A DNA stretch of 64,000 nt from Conexivisphaerales archaeon (GCA_038728585.1 JAVYTR010000002.1:62001-126000), one strand, 5' to 3'. Positions 1 through 9,494 are shown, counted from the stretch's first letter. Numbers and translations are program-made. Notes: generated by a model not told the origin, from the sequence alone.

Positions 1-100
1 GCCTCTTGGCTCTAATCATCGCTCTCATGTCAATACCAGCAGCTGTTCTGATGCTTCTCCACATTCACATGAGGGTTGAAGCGATGAACCCGATACCGAT

Positions 101-176
101 ACCTTTACCTTTACCCTTGTCTTTGTCCTTGCCTTTACCTGCACCTGTACCTTTACCCTTGCCCTTGCCCTTGCCT
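101..176. repeat. Imperfect hexanucleotide repeat, ACCTTT/GCCCTT type
   Basis: About twelve imperfect six-base units (ACCTTT, ACCCTT, GTCTTT, GCCCTT) run in tandem. Read on the minus strand, in the same frame as the ligase that ends at 191 but after two stop codons (TAG then TGA), they encode alternating Gly-Lys. On the plus strand they encode Leu-Pro alternation. No convincing gene uses either reading in this window. It may be a decayed low-complexity C-terminal tail of the ligase, or simple slippage sequence. Confidence 0.7.
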
Positions 177-190
177 CATCCTCCCAACTT

Positions 191-1837
191 CTATCTGGTC
201 GAAATCTGAGACCTGTAGATCTCAATCACCCTTTCGATTCTATCCGCATCCCGAGCGCTTTTGTCCCACCTTACTCTCTTTATCCTTGGAAACCTAAGTG
301 CGTATCCGCTTGAATGCCTTGAACTCTTTTGTATAGAGTCGAAAGCGACCTCGAGCACAACCTGAGGTCTGACTATTAGACCATTCCAGACATTCCTCTC
401 CGCTATACTCTGAAGCAGTTTGGTCATGTCGATTATCTCCTGATCAGTTAGACCGCTGTAAGCTTTTCCTATAGGCTTCAAAACATCTCCATCCCAAACA
501 GCGAAGGTGAGGTCAGAGAGGAGGCCAGCTCTCTTTCCGTTGCCGTACTCAGCCTTAACGACGACAACGTCGAGTGTGTCCAGCTCCTCCTTCATCTTCA
601 CCCATGCCCCTCCCCTCCTCCCTGGGGTGTATTGAGAGTCGGGGTCCTTCAGCACAAGTCCCTCATAACCAAGCTCTCTGCTTCTCCTGAATAGAGAAGC
701 TATATCTTCCCCCGAGTTAACACTAAATGTCTCTGCCTTCCTTATCGGTGGTTTGAAGTCTATCTTTTCTAAAATTCCCTTCCTCTTCATGAGAGGCGAT
801 GTTAGCAGCTCAGCATCATCATATTTGAGCAGGTCGAAGACGAAATAGGCTATCGGTATCTCTCTCAATATTGCTTCATCCAGATTCTTCCTGTGAAGCC
901 TTTTCTGCAGCTGGGTAAAAGGTACAGGCCTATCGTCTTTCCAGGCAACGGCTTCGCCGTCGAATATGCAACCTTTGAACCCACCTGATGAGAGAGATTC
1001 TGCTATCTCGGGCATAGTTAGGGTTACATCCTCCATTCTCCTTGAAAACAGCCTTACTTCCTTTCCATCCACGTGGGCTTGGAGCCTTATCCCATCATAC
1101 TTGTATTCTGCATAGACAGGCTTGCGGAAGTGCTCCCATGCTTCGTCTTCATCGGCTACAGGAAGTGCAAGCATGAAGCTTACTGGCCTCATCAGGAGAG
1201 GCTCAGGCATCTTCTTCTCTCCTGAAGCTGCTCTTTTTGCAACCTCTCCTATGTCCCCTATGACCAGATACCACTGCCTTACATCGTTGACATCGAACGC
1301 TTTAGCGACTGCATCAAGGACTATCCCTTCAGTTGCGCCTATCCTGAGTTCATTTGTCAGTATCCTGACCAGGTATTTTGCCTCCAAAGGCTCTGCTCTA
1401 AGCAGAAGACCTTTCAGTATCTTTTTCTTCATCTCGGAGCTGCCCTTACCCCTGGCAATCGCCATTTCGTCCATCGCCTTCTGAACTTCATCAATCTTGA
1501 GTTTCTCTGAGTAGAGTGAAGATGCCCTCTGCTTCTTCTCGAGGAGTTCTTTCATCACTTCGCCCATGTCGCCATACCTGAGATACATGCTGCTGACCTC
1601 TTCGGGAGTTACTCTGATTATTTCAGTTAGAGAATCCCAGATTACAGAAAAACCTACACCGACATCTCCAGCTTCGCTCTCTTTGCCAAGTATGAACCTG
1701 CAGACTGAAGCTAGGTCATCGCTATTCAGAGATGAAAAGTATTCTGCTAGGATTCTCACCTTTTCGTTCTTGCTGCTGGTTCGGGAAACCTGTTCGAGCT
1801 TCTCCGCAAGCTCTGAAAAGGAACCATCCTGGCTCAA
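191..1837 (-). CDS. lig: ATP-dependent DNA ligase
   Basis: Seals nicks in duplex DNA during replication and repair, using ATP to form a lysine-AMP intermediate. The 548 residues fit the archaeal replicative ligase family (about 550-600). The N-terminal third is the DNA-binding domain. The KYDG nucleotidyltransferase motif, with the AMP-accepting Lys, lies near residue 247. Later motifs include DGEAVAW, the segment around YEGLVLKD, and AWVKMK (motif V), followed by the OB fold. Its start overlaps the stop of the upstream acetyltransferase by 4 nt, so the two are probably cotranscribed. A Gly-Lys repeat follows the stop codon in the same frame. Confidence 0.95.
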   Translation of the reverse strand: MSQDGSFSELAEKLEQVSRTSSKNEKVRILAEYFSSLNSDDLASVCRFILGKESEAGDVGVGFSVIWDSLTEIIRVTPEEVSSMYLRYGDMGEVMKELLEKKQRASSLYSEKLKIDEVQKAMDEMAIARGKGSSEMKKKILKGLLLRAEPLEAKYLVRILTNELRIGATEGIVLDAVAKAFDVNDVRQWYLVIGDIGEVAKRAASGEKKMPEPLLMRPVSFMLALPVADEDEAWEHFRKPVYAEYKYDGIRLQAHVDGKEVRLFSRRMEDVTLTMPEIAESLSSGGFKGCIFDGEAVAWKDDRPVPFTQLQKRLHRKNLDEAILREIPIAYFVFDLLKYDDAELLTSPLMKRKGILEKIDFKPPIRKAETFSVNSGEDIASLFRRSRELGYEGLVLKDPDSQYTPGRRGGAWVKMKEELDTLDVVVVKAEYGNGKRAGLLSDLTFAVWDGDVLKPIGKAYSGLTDQEIIDMTKLLQSIAERNVWNGLIVRPQVVLEVAFDSIQKSSRHSSGYALRFPRIKRVRWDKSARDADRIERVIEIYRSQISTR

Positions 1838-2334
1838 TTCAGCGGCCTTGCCATCAGGTAAGCATCTTCTCCATCTCTGTAATACCTGTAAAGCTTCTGC
1901 TTGATTGAGAAGCCCAGGCTCTCGTATAGCCTTATTGCGATCGAATTTGTCACCCTGACTTCAAGGTACATCTCCCTGCATCCCTTCTCCTTCGCAGCCC
2001 TCAGCCCTTCTTCAACCAGCACCCTGCCCAGACCCTTTCCCCTGTGCTCTGGTAGAACGGCTACAGAAACAACATGCCCCTTTCTGAGTATGCTCAGGCT
2101 CTTCATGTTTGAAAACCCGAATTCAACCCTGTTCATTATGTAACCCACTACCTTTTCTCCAAGCTGGGCTACTATGAAACCTTCAGGGAAAGACTCAAGT
2201 AGCTCATAGTAAAACTCGTCAGAATAATGCTCAGGCAGGGTCTTCATGTTTACATCGATAACCTCCTTGACCTGTTCGGGAGTGCACAGCCTTATTATGT
2301 AGCCGTCGTGGGTTCTCAGTATCTCAGACTGCAA
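1834..2334 (-). CDS. rimI: GNAT N-acetyltransferase, RimI/Ard1-like
   Basis: A 166-residue GNAT-fold protein of the archaeal N-terminal protein acetyltransferase type (Ard1/RimI), which acetylates alpha-amino groups of nascent or ribosomal proteins from acetyl-CoA. The acetyl-CoA pyrophosphate-binding loop RGKGLGR is near residue 100. The family C-terminal block containing NSIAIRLYESLGF follows, matching the ARxLYExLGF signature. It overlaps the ligase start by 4 nt. The protein substrate cannot be told from sequence. Confidence 0.85.
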   Translation of the reverse strand: MQSEILRTHDGYIIRLCTPEQVKEVIDVNMKTLPEHYSDEFYYELLESFPEGFIVAQLGEKVVGYIMNRVEFGFSNMKSLSILRKGHVVSVAVLPEHRGKGLGRVLVEEGLRAAKEKGCREMYLEVRVTNSIAIRLYESLGFSIKQKLYRYYRDGEDAYLMARPLN

Positions 2335-2378
2335 GAGTACCTCCCAGCTGTATGGCTTGAACGAGTATTAACCTTTCC

Positions 2379-3461
2379 TCATTCTTTGATCTGGGTGGGC
2401 TGAAGTGTAATGAAGTTGGAGCTGTCTGCTATTATGTTTGCCTTGAATCTCCAGCCATGTGCCTGCTGTACTGATTCGAACGCATCTCTCAAGGCAGAAT
2501 AAGGTTTCATCTTCAGTCTTCTCTCAACTATCGACTTTGGAAGAGTGCTTACCAGGTGTATTCTTCCCCTCTTTGCCAGCTCGTTCAGGATGACTTCCTC
2601 CCATGCAGAAGCGTCTCTGCTCAGCTGTGCTCCGTCAACTATCCTTCTGATATACGATGAACCCAACCCTTCAATGCATTCTGCAACTATGATTATTTCT
2701 GCATCATCAGCTATGGCGTTCAGGTTGTTAGCTACTGACAGCAGGCTGGATGCGAAGGTGCTGTCGTTGACATCGCCCCCAGCCCCCAGAACGACAAGCC
2801 TCGACTGCTGCAGCTCTGCTGAGCCCCTAGTCTTAAGATAGTCTTTCATGTAAGCAATCGTTGCTTCTATATCGCCATATCTGACTTCTGTGATTCCTTT
2901 CGAGTTCCTTACGAAAGTTACAGTCTTGGATTCAGGTATCGACCTGGCAAAGCGCATCAGAAACCAACCTGCATCAGGGTCTCCTCCAGGGCTCAGCTTC
3001 CTATCCCATCTCTTCATCGCTTCGCCAACAAGACCTGATGCTGCCGCAAGAAGAAGATGAGGCCCGAAGAAACCGAAGATGGGATTGAAGCTGAACGATG
3101 AAATTACAAGAGGCCTTCCTTTTAAAAGAAAAGAAGGAACCTTCAGCATGCTTCCATCTACCAGCAGATGCTCAGCTTCGGATGCTTCCTGCGCCGAATC
3201 AAAGATGAGAGACCTGGCTTCGATCAGCCTGGGCTTCTTTGAAGATGACTCCCATTTCTTCTGGAGCAGCTCGATAAGCTGTCTGCTCTGCCTGCTCCCA
3301 TCGTGTATCACCAAGTCAGAGTATTCAACATTTTCAAGCCTAGAAAGAAGTTCCTCCTCATCTATCTGCTTCTCTGAACTCTCGACGATGTGGTTTATGT
3401 TTTCAGCCTTCACGTTTATGACTACTTCGTCCTTGCCATATGGGAGCCATATTTCAGGCAT
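2379..3461 (-). CDS. LarA-like (DUF2088) protein, lactate racemase family, divergent
   Basis: The first residues (IWLPYGKDEVVINV) resemble the N-terminus of the nickel-pincer lactate racemase LarA/DUF2088 family, and the overall length (360) is near that family. The block around residues 50-65 (LVIHDGSRQSRQ) is where LarA has a DDxTRP-type motif, but the Pro is missing. The stretch FGPHLLLAAASG sits where LarA has its His and the cofactor-anchoring Lys in a SGGRK context; no Lys is seen there. If homologous, it is probably not a canonical racemase. Assigned from pattern recognition only. Confidence 0.45.
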   Translation of the reverse strand: MPEIWLPYGKDEVVINVKAENINHIVESSEKQIDEEELLSRLENVEYSDLVIHDGSRQSRQLIELLQKKWESSSKKPRLIEARSLIFDSAQEASEAEHLLVDGSMLKVPSFLLKGRPLVISSFSFNPIFGFFGPHLLLAAASGLVGEAMKRWDRKLSPGGDPDAGWFLMRFARSIPESKTVTFVRNSKGITEVRYGDIEATIAYMKDYLKTRGSAELQQSRLVVLGAGGDVNDSTFASSLLSVANNLNAIADDAEIIIVAECIEGLGSSYIRRIVDGAQLSRDASAWEEVILNELAKRGRIHLVSTLPKSIVERRLKMKPYSALRDAFESVQQAHGWRFKANIIADSSNFITLQPTQIKE

Positions 3462-3558
3462 GCATAGCCTGTAGAGCGCCCTTATTTATAGCCCTGCCTG
3501 AGATGTTCAACAAGGAAAGCTAAACTTTATCTCTGGTGTTCTGTTCACCCTGGACGGT

Positions 3559-4932
3559 TTGAGCGCAATAGAAGCTATCATGAAGAATATAGAGAACAGA
3601 AAGATGGATTACATCAAAGAGCTTCAGACTCTTGTCAGGCAGCCGAGTGTATCTGCAACCGGGATGGGAATAAGCGAATGTGCTTCTCTTGTCAGGGAGA
3701 TGCTGCAGAAAAGAGGAATCGCCTCAAGGATAATCACAAGACAAGGTGCGAATCCACTCGTGTATGGTGAGTTGAAGAAGAAGGGAGCCACAAAGACCCT
3801 ACTCTTCTACAACCACTATGACGTTCAACCGCCAGAGCCGCTGGAGCTCTGGACTCATGGTCCTTTCTCAGGCGATATAGCTGATGGCAGAGTCTATGGA
3901 AGGGGCGCAGCTGACGATAAAGGAGAAATTGTATCAAGGCTTGCAGTAGTTGATTCATTTCTTGAATATGAAAAAGACCTAGACCTTAATTTCAAATTCG
4001 TCATCGAAGGAGAAGAAGAAATAGGCAGCCAGAACCTTCCTTTCTATGCAAGGGAGAACAGACAGTTGTTCTCTGCAGATGCAGGAATATGGGAATTTGG
4101 AGGGGTTGATACAAAGGAGAGGCCTGTTGTGAGGCTCGGAATGAAGGGTCTGATGTATGTGGAATTAGCTGTGAAGGGGCCGAAAAGGGACTTGCATTCA
4201 TCACTTGCAGCCATAGTCGAAAGCCCCGTCTGGAGACTTGTCAAGGCTCTCAATACCTTGAAAGACGATAGCGACAGAATCACAATAGCAGGGTGGTACG
4301 ATAAGATAAGGCCTCTGCACGATTATGAGAAGAAGCTGCTGGAAGAGTATCCTTTTGACGAGGAAGGGGCAAAGGAAAACTACGGGGTTACACGCTTTAT
4401 AAACAACCTGACAGGATATGAGCTGAAGGAGAAGCTGATATCCTTACCAACCTGCAACATATGCGGTATCTGGGCAGGTTACACTGGTAAAGGGTCAAAG
4501 ACTGTCCTCCCGTCAGAGGCAAGAGCCAAGATTGACTTCAGGCTTGTGCCAGACCAAGACCCGGAGGAGTTGAAAGTTCTGCTAAGAAAGCATCTTGACA
4601 GGCATGGCTACAGCGACGTTGAAGTTGTGTATATGGAGGGAGAGAAGGCTGCAAGGGTCAATCCGAACGAGCCTATATCTCAAGCCGCAATAAAGGCTGC
4701 ATCGCAGGTGTTCAAGAGGGAGGGTTTGGTCGAAATCAGCTCTCCTGCTACCGGGCCTCTCTACGTCTTCACTGACGAGCTCAAGGTTCCATGCGTTGCC
4801 ATAGGGACAGGTCATCCGGACGACGGAACTCATTCGCCTAATGAAAGCAAGAGAATAGACATGTTCGTCAACGGAACCAAGTGGGTTGCTCAGACTATCT
4901 ACAATTATGCATCAGGCTCGTACAACAGGTAA
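3559..4932 (+). CDS. M20-family peptidase (CNDP-like dipeptidase)
   Basis: A cytosolic zinc-dependent exopeptidase of family M20, close to carnosinase-like dipeptidases. Metal-site motifs are visible: HYDVQP (first His/Asp), GRGAADDKGE (bridging Asp), EGEEEIGS (catalytic Glu pair) and the late GTGHPDDGTHSPNE segment with the C-terminal His. The dimerisation or lid domain lies between about residues 190 and 320. The 457-residue length is normal. The TTG start adds seven residues over an ATG at 3580, so either is possible. Substrate unknown. Confidence 0.9.
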   Translation: MSAIEAIMKNIENRKMDYIKELQTLVRQPSVSATGMGISECASLVREMLQKRGIASRIITRQGANPLVYGELKKKGATKTLLFYNHYDVQPPEPLELWTHGPFSGDIADGRVYGRGAADDKGEIVSRLAVVDSFLEYEKDLDLNFKFVIEGEEEIGSQNLPFYARENRQLFSADAGIWEFGGVDTKERPVVRLGMKGLMYVELAVKGPKRDLHSSLAAIVESPVWRLVKALNTLKDDSDRITIAGWYDKIRPLHDYEKKLLEEYPFDEEGAKENYGVTRFINNLTGYELKEKLISLPTCNICGIWAGYTGKGSKTVLPSEARAKIDFRLVPDQDPEELKVLLRKHLDRHGYSDVEVVYMEGEKAARVNPNEPISQAAIKAASQVFKREGLVEISSPATGPLYVFTDELKVPCVAIGTGHPDDGTHSPNESKRIDMFVNGTKWVAQTIYNYASGSYNR

Positions 4933-5002
4933 TGGGCTGACAGGTTATGTACCGATAGAGAGATATACCTGCCAGTGCCTAGATGATTAAGTTGAAGGAG
5001 CT

Positions 5003-5473
5003 TTGATCTTTCCGGCTGAAGTTCGGCAGGGACAGATAAACACATTCCTAAGAGTTGTTGATTCGTTTGGGGGAGTGGCGGATATAGCTAGGGTATCGAA
5101 GGAGCTTGATACAGACCTAACCCAGCTGCTTCCAATACTGGATGCTGCAGAGATGTTAGGATTGGTAACAGTTGAGAAGGGAGACGTGAAGCTGACTGAG
5201 ACAGGAAGACATTTTCTTTCTCTCAGAAGAGGAAGGTCAAGTCTGGTGAGAGAGGCTCTGTCGAAGGTGGAGCCATTCGCAACAGTTCTGACTCTTGACG
5301 GCAAGTTCAAAGCGGAAGAGCTAGCTAATGAGCTGAGCAAGAAGAATATCAGGTGGCATCATGAAGACGAGGTCAACACATCGATACTGAACGAGATTCT
5401 GATAAACTGGGGGATACCATCAGGTATACTGGAATACGATGGTTCCGACTCTACATTCTCCCGCAAGAAATAG
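5003..5473 (+). CDS. AAA-associated C-terminal domain protein (PF09821-like)
   Basis: A 156-residue protein resembling the AAA-associated domain usually found fused to, or beside, nitrate/sulfonate-type ABC ATPases in archaea and bacteria. The N-terminal half looks like a winged helix (residues about 5-70). The C-terminal half carries the characteristic WHHEDE and NWG segments. The TTG start is preceded by a GGAG purine run; an upstream ATG at 4982 closes after seven codons and was rejected. It converges tail to tail with the ABC ATPase gene, 6 nt apart, so it probably works with that transporter, perhaps as a regulator. Confidence 0.7.
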   Translation: MIFPAEVRQGQINTFLRVVDSFGGVADIARVSKELDTDLTQLLPILDAAEMLGLVTVEKGDVKLTETGRHFLSLRRGRSSLVREALSKVEPFATVLTLDGKFKAEELANELSKKNIRWHHEDEVNTSILNEILINWGIPSGILEYDGSDSTFSRKK

Positions 5474-5479
5474 TCTGGT

Positions 5480-6289
5480 CTATGTCAGCAGGGAGTATAT
5501 GTGGTCGACATATCTGTAGAATTCTTCTGATTTTTTGTTCCTAGGCCTAGGAAGGTCTACCTTCATATCCTCAAGAAGTCTGCTGGGCCTGTTCGAAAGG
5601 ATTAGAACCCTATCTACAAGTTCAATAACTTCTTCCACGTTGTGACTCACCATGATGACTGAATGTATCGGCGATGTTGGGCTGATGAGCAGTGTATAGA
5701 TTTCGCTTCTCAGATGTTCAGCTGTAAGTTCATCGAGAGAGCTGAACGGTTCGTCCATCAACAGAATCTCCGGCTCGAGTGCCAGTGCTCTAGCTATCCC
5801 TACCCTCTGCTTCATCCCTCCGCTCAGTTCACCAGGATAGGCCTTTTCAAATCCCCTGAGGTTCACGTCTTCGATCGCCTTCCTGACCTTCTCCTTTCTC
5901 TGCTCTGCAGTAAGGTCCTTGCACGGCAGGAGTGCTATCTCTATGTTTTCCTCGACGTTCTTCCATGGCAGTAGTGCAAAGTTCTGGAAGATCATGAAGA
6001 CTTCCGGTGCTGGCCCTCTGACAGGCCTCCCCTTGATTCTGACCTGACCTCTGGTAGGAGGCTGAAGGCCAGCGATTATCCTGAGCAGAGATGACTTGCC
6101 TGCACCCGATGGTGCAAGTATTCCCATGAACTCGTTGTAGTTGGCATTGAAACTGATATCCTGTATGACTTCGAGCACCCTCCCTTCCGTGCTGTAGCTG
6201 AGGCCGACGTGGTCAACCTCGAGCAGATACTCAGTCCTGCTCATCCCCTGAGCCTCCTGCTCCTTCTGACCTTCAGCCACAGCCTGCAA
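5480..6289 (-). CDS. ABC transporter ATP-binding protein, NrtD/SsuB/TauB type
   Basis: The ATP-hydrolysing subunit of an importer of the nitrate/sulfonate/taurine class. Walker A ([14 protein letters not shown]) lies near residues 57-70. The Q-loop, LSGGMKQR signature, Walker B ([12 protein letters not shown]) and switch His (MVSHNVEE) are all present, so it should be active. It follows its permease by 17 nt and was probably translated with it. No periplasmic-type substrate-binding protein gene is adjacent. Substrate remains open. Confidence 0.9.
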   Translation of the reverse strand: MQAVAEGQKEQEAQGMSRTEYLLEVDHVGLSYSTEGRVLEVIQDISFNANYNEFMGILAPSGAGKSSLLRIIAGLQPPTRGQVRIKGRPVRGPAPEVFMIFQNFALLPWKNVEENIEIALLPCKDLTAEQRKEKVRKAIEDVNLRGFEKAYPGELSGGMKQRVGIARALALEPEILLMDEPFSSLDELTAEHLRSEIYTLLISPTSPIHSVIMVSHNVEEVIELVDRVLILSNRPSRLLEDMKVDLPRPRNKKSEEFYRYVDHIYSLLT

Positions 6290-6306
6290 TCAAACCAGAC
6301 TCCTAT

Positions 6307-7938
6307 TTACTTGCTGTAGACATATCTCTTCGTCGTTCTTGCGTACAGCCTTCTCCACACCAATATATTAAACGTGATTACAAGGGCTGACATGGTCAGC
6401 AAGCTGAGTCCCATGAGAAGCAGGTCTCCATTGGCGGCTGCCAAATCTATGACCTTGCCAATTCCTATCGAAACCTGAGTTACAGGCTGGGCTGAAGAGT
6501 AGCCTGTAATGGATACTGTGAAGTATTCTGCAACTATCAGGGTGTTCCATGCTCCTCCGATTGCCGTTATTGAACCTGTTATGAAGGAGGGAAGTGAAGC
6601 TGGGATGTAGATATGCTTCCATGCCTCTCTTCCCCTTATTCCAGCAAGGGTAGCCATCTCCTCTACATCGCCAGGCATCGCTCTTACCCCTGCCACAACG
6701 TTGAACAGAACGTACCAGAACATACCGAAGAAGATTACTATAGCTGCTGTCAGCTCTCCCCCCAGGGGCAGCTTACCAAGCGACAGTGCAATAGGAGGCA
6801 GAAGTGCTGTTGCAGGTATAGCTGACAGAATCTGAAGCAGAGGCATAGATGAACTGAAGAGTCTCTTCTTCTTTGCAAGGGTTATCCCCAACGGAACAGC
6901 TACTGCAGCTGTGAGAAGGTACACAGACCAGATCCTCACAAACGATACTAAGAGAGATTCCACCACATATGCTTCATCAGATGCAACATGCCTTATATCA
7001 AGAGCTCCTGCACTTCCAGCCACAGCAAGCGCTGCAACATAAAGCAAAAGAGCTAGAAACAGAAGAAGAAGAGCCTGCAGGACAAGAGGTATGTACTTTG
7101 CAAGCCTGTCTGTAAAACTCTGACGTGGCACATTTATCTTCAGTCTAGGCCTGAGGCTGGATGCCCTGAGTTTCGAAATGGAGGAGAAGAGCCTCGCTCT
7201 TGCTGTGGTACCAAACCAGGAGTAGAGCCTGTATATCGCATCTCTCTTCGGCGGCCTTGCTTCTTCTCCCAGCTTGAACCTTTCTGCCCAGGCTGAGAAC
7301 TGGGAGAGAAAGAAGAGCCTTGTCAGAAGTACTGCAAGAACCAGAACGATGATAGATGAAGCGTAATCGCTCCAGTCAGCCTGCGATGCGTACCTAGCTA
7401 TATCGACACCTATGCCATGAGAAACGCTGTAAGAGCTGCTACCTAGAGAAAAGATCTCGCTTGTAACCAGGTAAAAGAGCCCAACAGACCAAGAGGTGAT
7501 GCTGTTATATGCTACTCTTGCCCAAGTTGATGGAATATAAAGCTCAGTCAGCCTCTTCCAGAAAGATAACCTCTCCAGATTTGCTAGGTCCAGGTAATCT
7601 GCAGGTATTGACTTGACTGACTCGTAGACGGCGAAAGCTATGTTCCATGCCATGCTTGTGAATATCAGAAAGACAACAGCCAGATTCACCCCCAGCTGTC
7701 CAGGCAGATACTTGACAAATATCAGCAAGACCACTGGGAAAAAACCAAGTATAGGTATTGACTGCAGAACGTCCAGAGTTGGAAGTATGATTCTCTCCGC
7801 CTTTCTGTTCCTAGCCGCTGCAATCCCGACAGCCCAGCTGAAGAGTATTGAGAGAAGCAGTGCGAAGGCCATCCTTATCCAGGAGTAGGCTGTATCAAGA
7901 AGCAGCTGCGGGATTATTCCCAGGCTCGGGAATGGCAA
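6307..7938 (-). CDS. ABC transporter permease, two fused NrtB/SsuC-type domains
   Basis: A membrane protein of 543 residues that appears to hold two permease units in one chain. Each half has about six hydrophobic segments and an EAA-like cytoplasmic loop (LANLERLSFWKRLTELYIPS in the first, LAGIRGREAWKHIYIPASLPS in the second). Usual NrtB/SsuC permeases are about 250-300 residues and pair as dimers, so this is a tandem fusion. The start shown is TTG. It is cotranscribed with the ATPase downstream. No binding protein is encoded nearby. Confidence 0.85.
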   Translation of the reverse strand: MPFPSLGIIPQLLLDTAYSWIRMAFALLLSILFSWAVGIAAARNRKAERIILPTLDVLQSIPILGFFPVVLLIFVKYLPGQLGVNLAVVFLIFTSMAWNIAFAVYESVKSIPADYLDLANLERLSFWKRLTELYIPSTWARVAYNSITSWSVGLFYLVTSEIFSLGSSSYSVSHGIGVDIARYASQADWSDYASSIIVLVLAVLLTRLFFLSQFSAWAERFKLGEEARPPKRDAIYRLYSWFGTTARARLFSSISKLRASSLRPRLKINVPRQSFTDRLAKYIPLVLQALLLLFLALLLYVAALAVAGSAGALDIRHVASDEAYVVESLLVSFVRIWSVYLLTAAVAVPLGITLAKKKRLFSSSMPLLQILSAIPATALLPPIALSLGKLPLGGELTAAIVIFFGMFWYVLFNVVAGVRAMPGDVEEMATLAGIRGREAWKHIYIPASLPSFITGSITAIGGAWNTLIVAEYFTVSITGYSSAQPVTQVSIGIGKVIDLAAANGDLLLMGLSLLTMSALVITFNILVWRRLYARTTKRYVYSK

Positions 7939-8037
7939 ATCTCAGCTCACTCCATACTCTGGTATCCTCTTCCTTTCCTGCTAGGGCTGCATCTAACACA
8001 GATTTAGCGTTATCTCTCGTTTAAGAAATGAATGAAC

Positions 8038-8622
8038 CTAACCCCTGAATGTTATTCCGAGTATCTGTGCGAGTGATTCTACTATTCTCTGCGTCATCCC
8101 CCAAACCACCTTACCATCATAGACAAGAGCCTTTGTAGCTACAACCCTGCCCGGCAAGGTTATCTCAACACTGCTGTACTTCATATCTTCTATCGGTATC
8201 CAGAAGAGCTCTTCCACCTCCTGGTTCGGCCTGAATTCCAGGCTGTATTTAGCTATGCAGATGAACGGATAGACTGTAACTTCTGGCTGATTCCCGGGGT
8301 GGACAGGCTGAAGGTAGCCAAGAAGCTGAAAGCTGCTGCATGCATCTGCGCCAGTTTCTTCGAGAAATTCCCTGCATGCTGTCTTGTCCAAGCTGACATC
8401 TGAAGGACTGTACCTGCCGCCCGGAAAAGCTATCTGAGAAGACCATCTGTCCAGAGCACTCTTGGCCCTCCTTTCAAACAGAGCATTCAGCTTCCCTTCA
8501 ACCAGCCTCAGAACGACCAGCACTGCAGCATCCTCATGGCTTTTACCCCTAGGAGAGAAGGATAGAGGCTTAAGCTTGCCGCTCTCCTTTAGCATCTTCT
8601 CAATCGATGCCTGGTCAAACAA
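8038..8622 (-). CDS. Nudix hydrolase, CoA pyrophosphatase (NudL)-like
   Basis: Hydrolyses a nucleoside diphosphate linked to another moiety; the closest family I recognise is the CoA/NADH pyrophosphatase NudL group. Residues from about 53 read FERRAKSALDRWSSQIAFPGG, matching the UPF0035 signature before the Nudix box. The box follows with REFLEETG. The 194-residue length fits. TTG start. It stands alone between the ABC operon and sod. Confidence 0.85.
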   Translation of the reverse strand: MFDQASIEKMLKESGKLKPLSFSPRGKSHEDAAVLVVLRLVEGKLNALFERRAKSALDRWSSQIAFPGGRYSPSDVSLDKTACREFLEETGADACSSFQLLGYLQPVHPGNQPEVTVYPFICIAKYSLEFRPNQEVEELFWIPIEDMKYSSVEITLPGRVVATKALVYDGKVVWGMTQRIVESLAQILGITFRG

Positions 8623-8793
8623 GGCCTGCTACCTCCAACCCAGTCTCATCCCTTCCCTATCCCTATTTTCCTCTTCAGTTCACTTCCATCATACCTCCAT
8701 CAGAATAGGATAGATGAACGTTTCATGACATCTTGATGGGTCTGGTTACGAATGCGTTTCAACAGGCTATAAATCATTGATATTGAAGAAGAC

Positions 8794-8802
8794 TTTAAAA
8801 TA
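8794..8802 (+). promoter_or_regulatory. TATA box of superoxide dismutase
   Basis: TTTAAAATA is centred about 26 nt before the ATG at 8824, the distance expected when transcription starts at the start codon (leaderless mRNA). Confidence 0.6.
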
Positions 8803-8823
8803 AGTACTTCACACCTCACTGCC

Positions 8824-9432
8824 ATGCCGAACCGTTATTCTGTACCACAATTACCATATGCGTACAACGCTCTGGAGCCCTACATATCCGAGAAGATAAT
8901 GCAGCTGCACCACGATAAGCATCACGCAGCTTATGTTAACGGTGCCAACGCAGCTCTTGACAAACTGGAGAAGGCGAGGAAGGGGGAGCTCCAGATAGAT
9001 ATTAGAGCAGTTCTCAGGGATTACAGCTTCAATGTAGACGGACATATACTGCACAGTATCTTCTGGCCGAACATGGCCCCAGCAGGAAAGGGTGGAGGCA
9101 AGCCAGGCGGCGCAATCGCAGACAAGATAGAAAGCAGCTTCGGAGGTTTCGATAAATTCAAGGCACAGTTCAGCGATGCGGCGAAGACTGTTGAGGGGAG
9201 TGGCTGGGCTCTTCTGCTCTACGACCCGGAGACTGACCAGCTTGTGCTGACACAGATAGAGAAACAGAACTTCATGCATCTCGCACAGATGACAATTCTG
9301 CTCGGTCTTGATGTATGGGAGCATGCATACTACCTTGATTATATGAACGACAGAGCCAAGTACGTCGATAACTGGTGGAATGTGGTAAACTGGTCTGACG
9401 TCGATTCCAGGCTGACAAAGGCAAGAAGGTAA
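8824..9432 (+). CDS. sod: Superoxide dismutase, Fe/Mn family
   Basis: Converts superoxide to oxygen and hydrogen peroxide in the cytosol. All four metal ligands of the Fe/Mn family are recognisable: His in MQLHHDKHHAAYV (near residue 26), His in DGHILHSIFW (near 78) and Asp and His in DVWEHAYYLDY (near 164-168). The 202-residue length is usual for crenarchaeal-type enzymes. Fe versus Mn use cannot be told reliably. Its presence fits exposure to oxygen and the aerobic-looking sulfur genes later in the window. Confidence 0.95.
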   Translation: MPNRYSVPQLPYAYNALEPYISEKIMQLHHDKHHAAYVNGANAALDKLEKARKGELQIDIRAVLRDYSFNVDGHILHSIFWPNMAPAGKGGGKPGGAIADKIESSFGGFDKFKAQFSDAAKTVEGSGWALLLYDPETDQLVLTQIEKQNFMHLAQMTILLGLDVWEHAYYLDYMNDRAKYVDNWWNVVNWSDVDSRLTKARR

Positions 9433-9438
9433 ATTCGC

Positions 9439-9476
9439 TTTCTTTTTTAAATTCTTTTTATTCCATTCTTTTATTT
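9439..9476 (+). terminator. Oligo-T terminator after sod
   Basis: A run of T-tracts (six T, five T, four T) directly follows the sod stop codon, as in archaeal intrinsic termination. No hairpin is evident. Confidence 0.5.
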
Positions 9477-9494
9477 TAATAATGCCTATCAGCA

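Noticed and set aside
6-209. Plus-strand reading frame rich in Leu-Pro repeats
   Set aside because: It is produced by the hexanucleotide repeat, overlaps the ligase end and has no family features.
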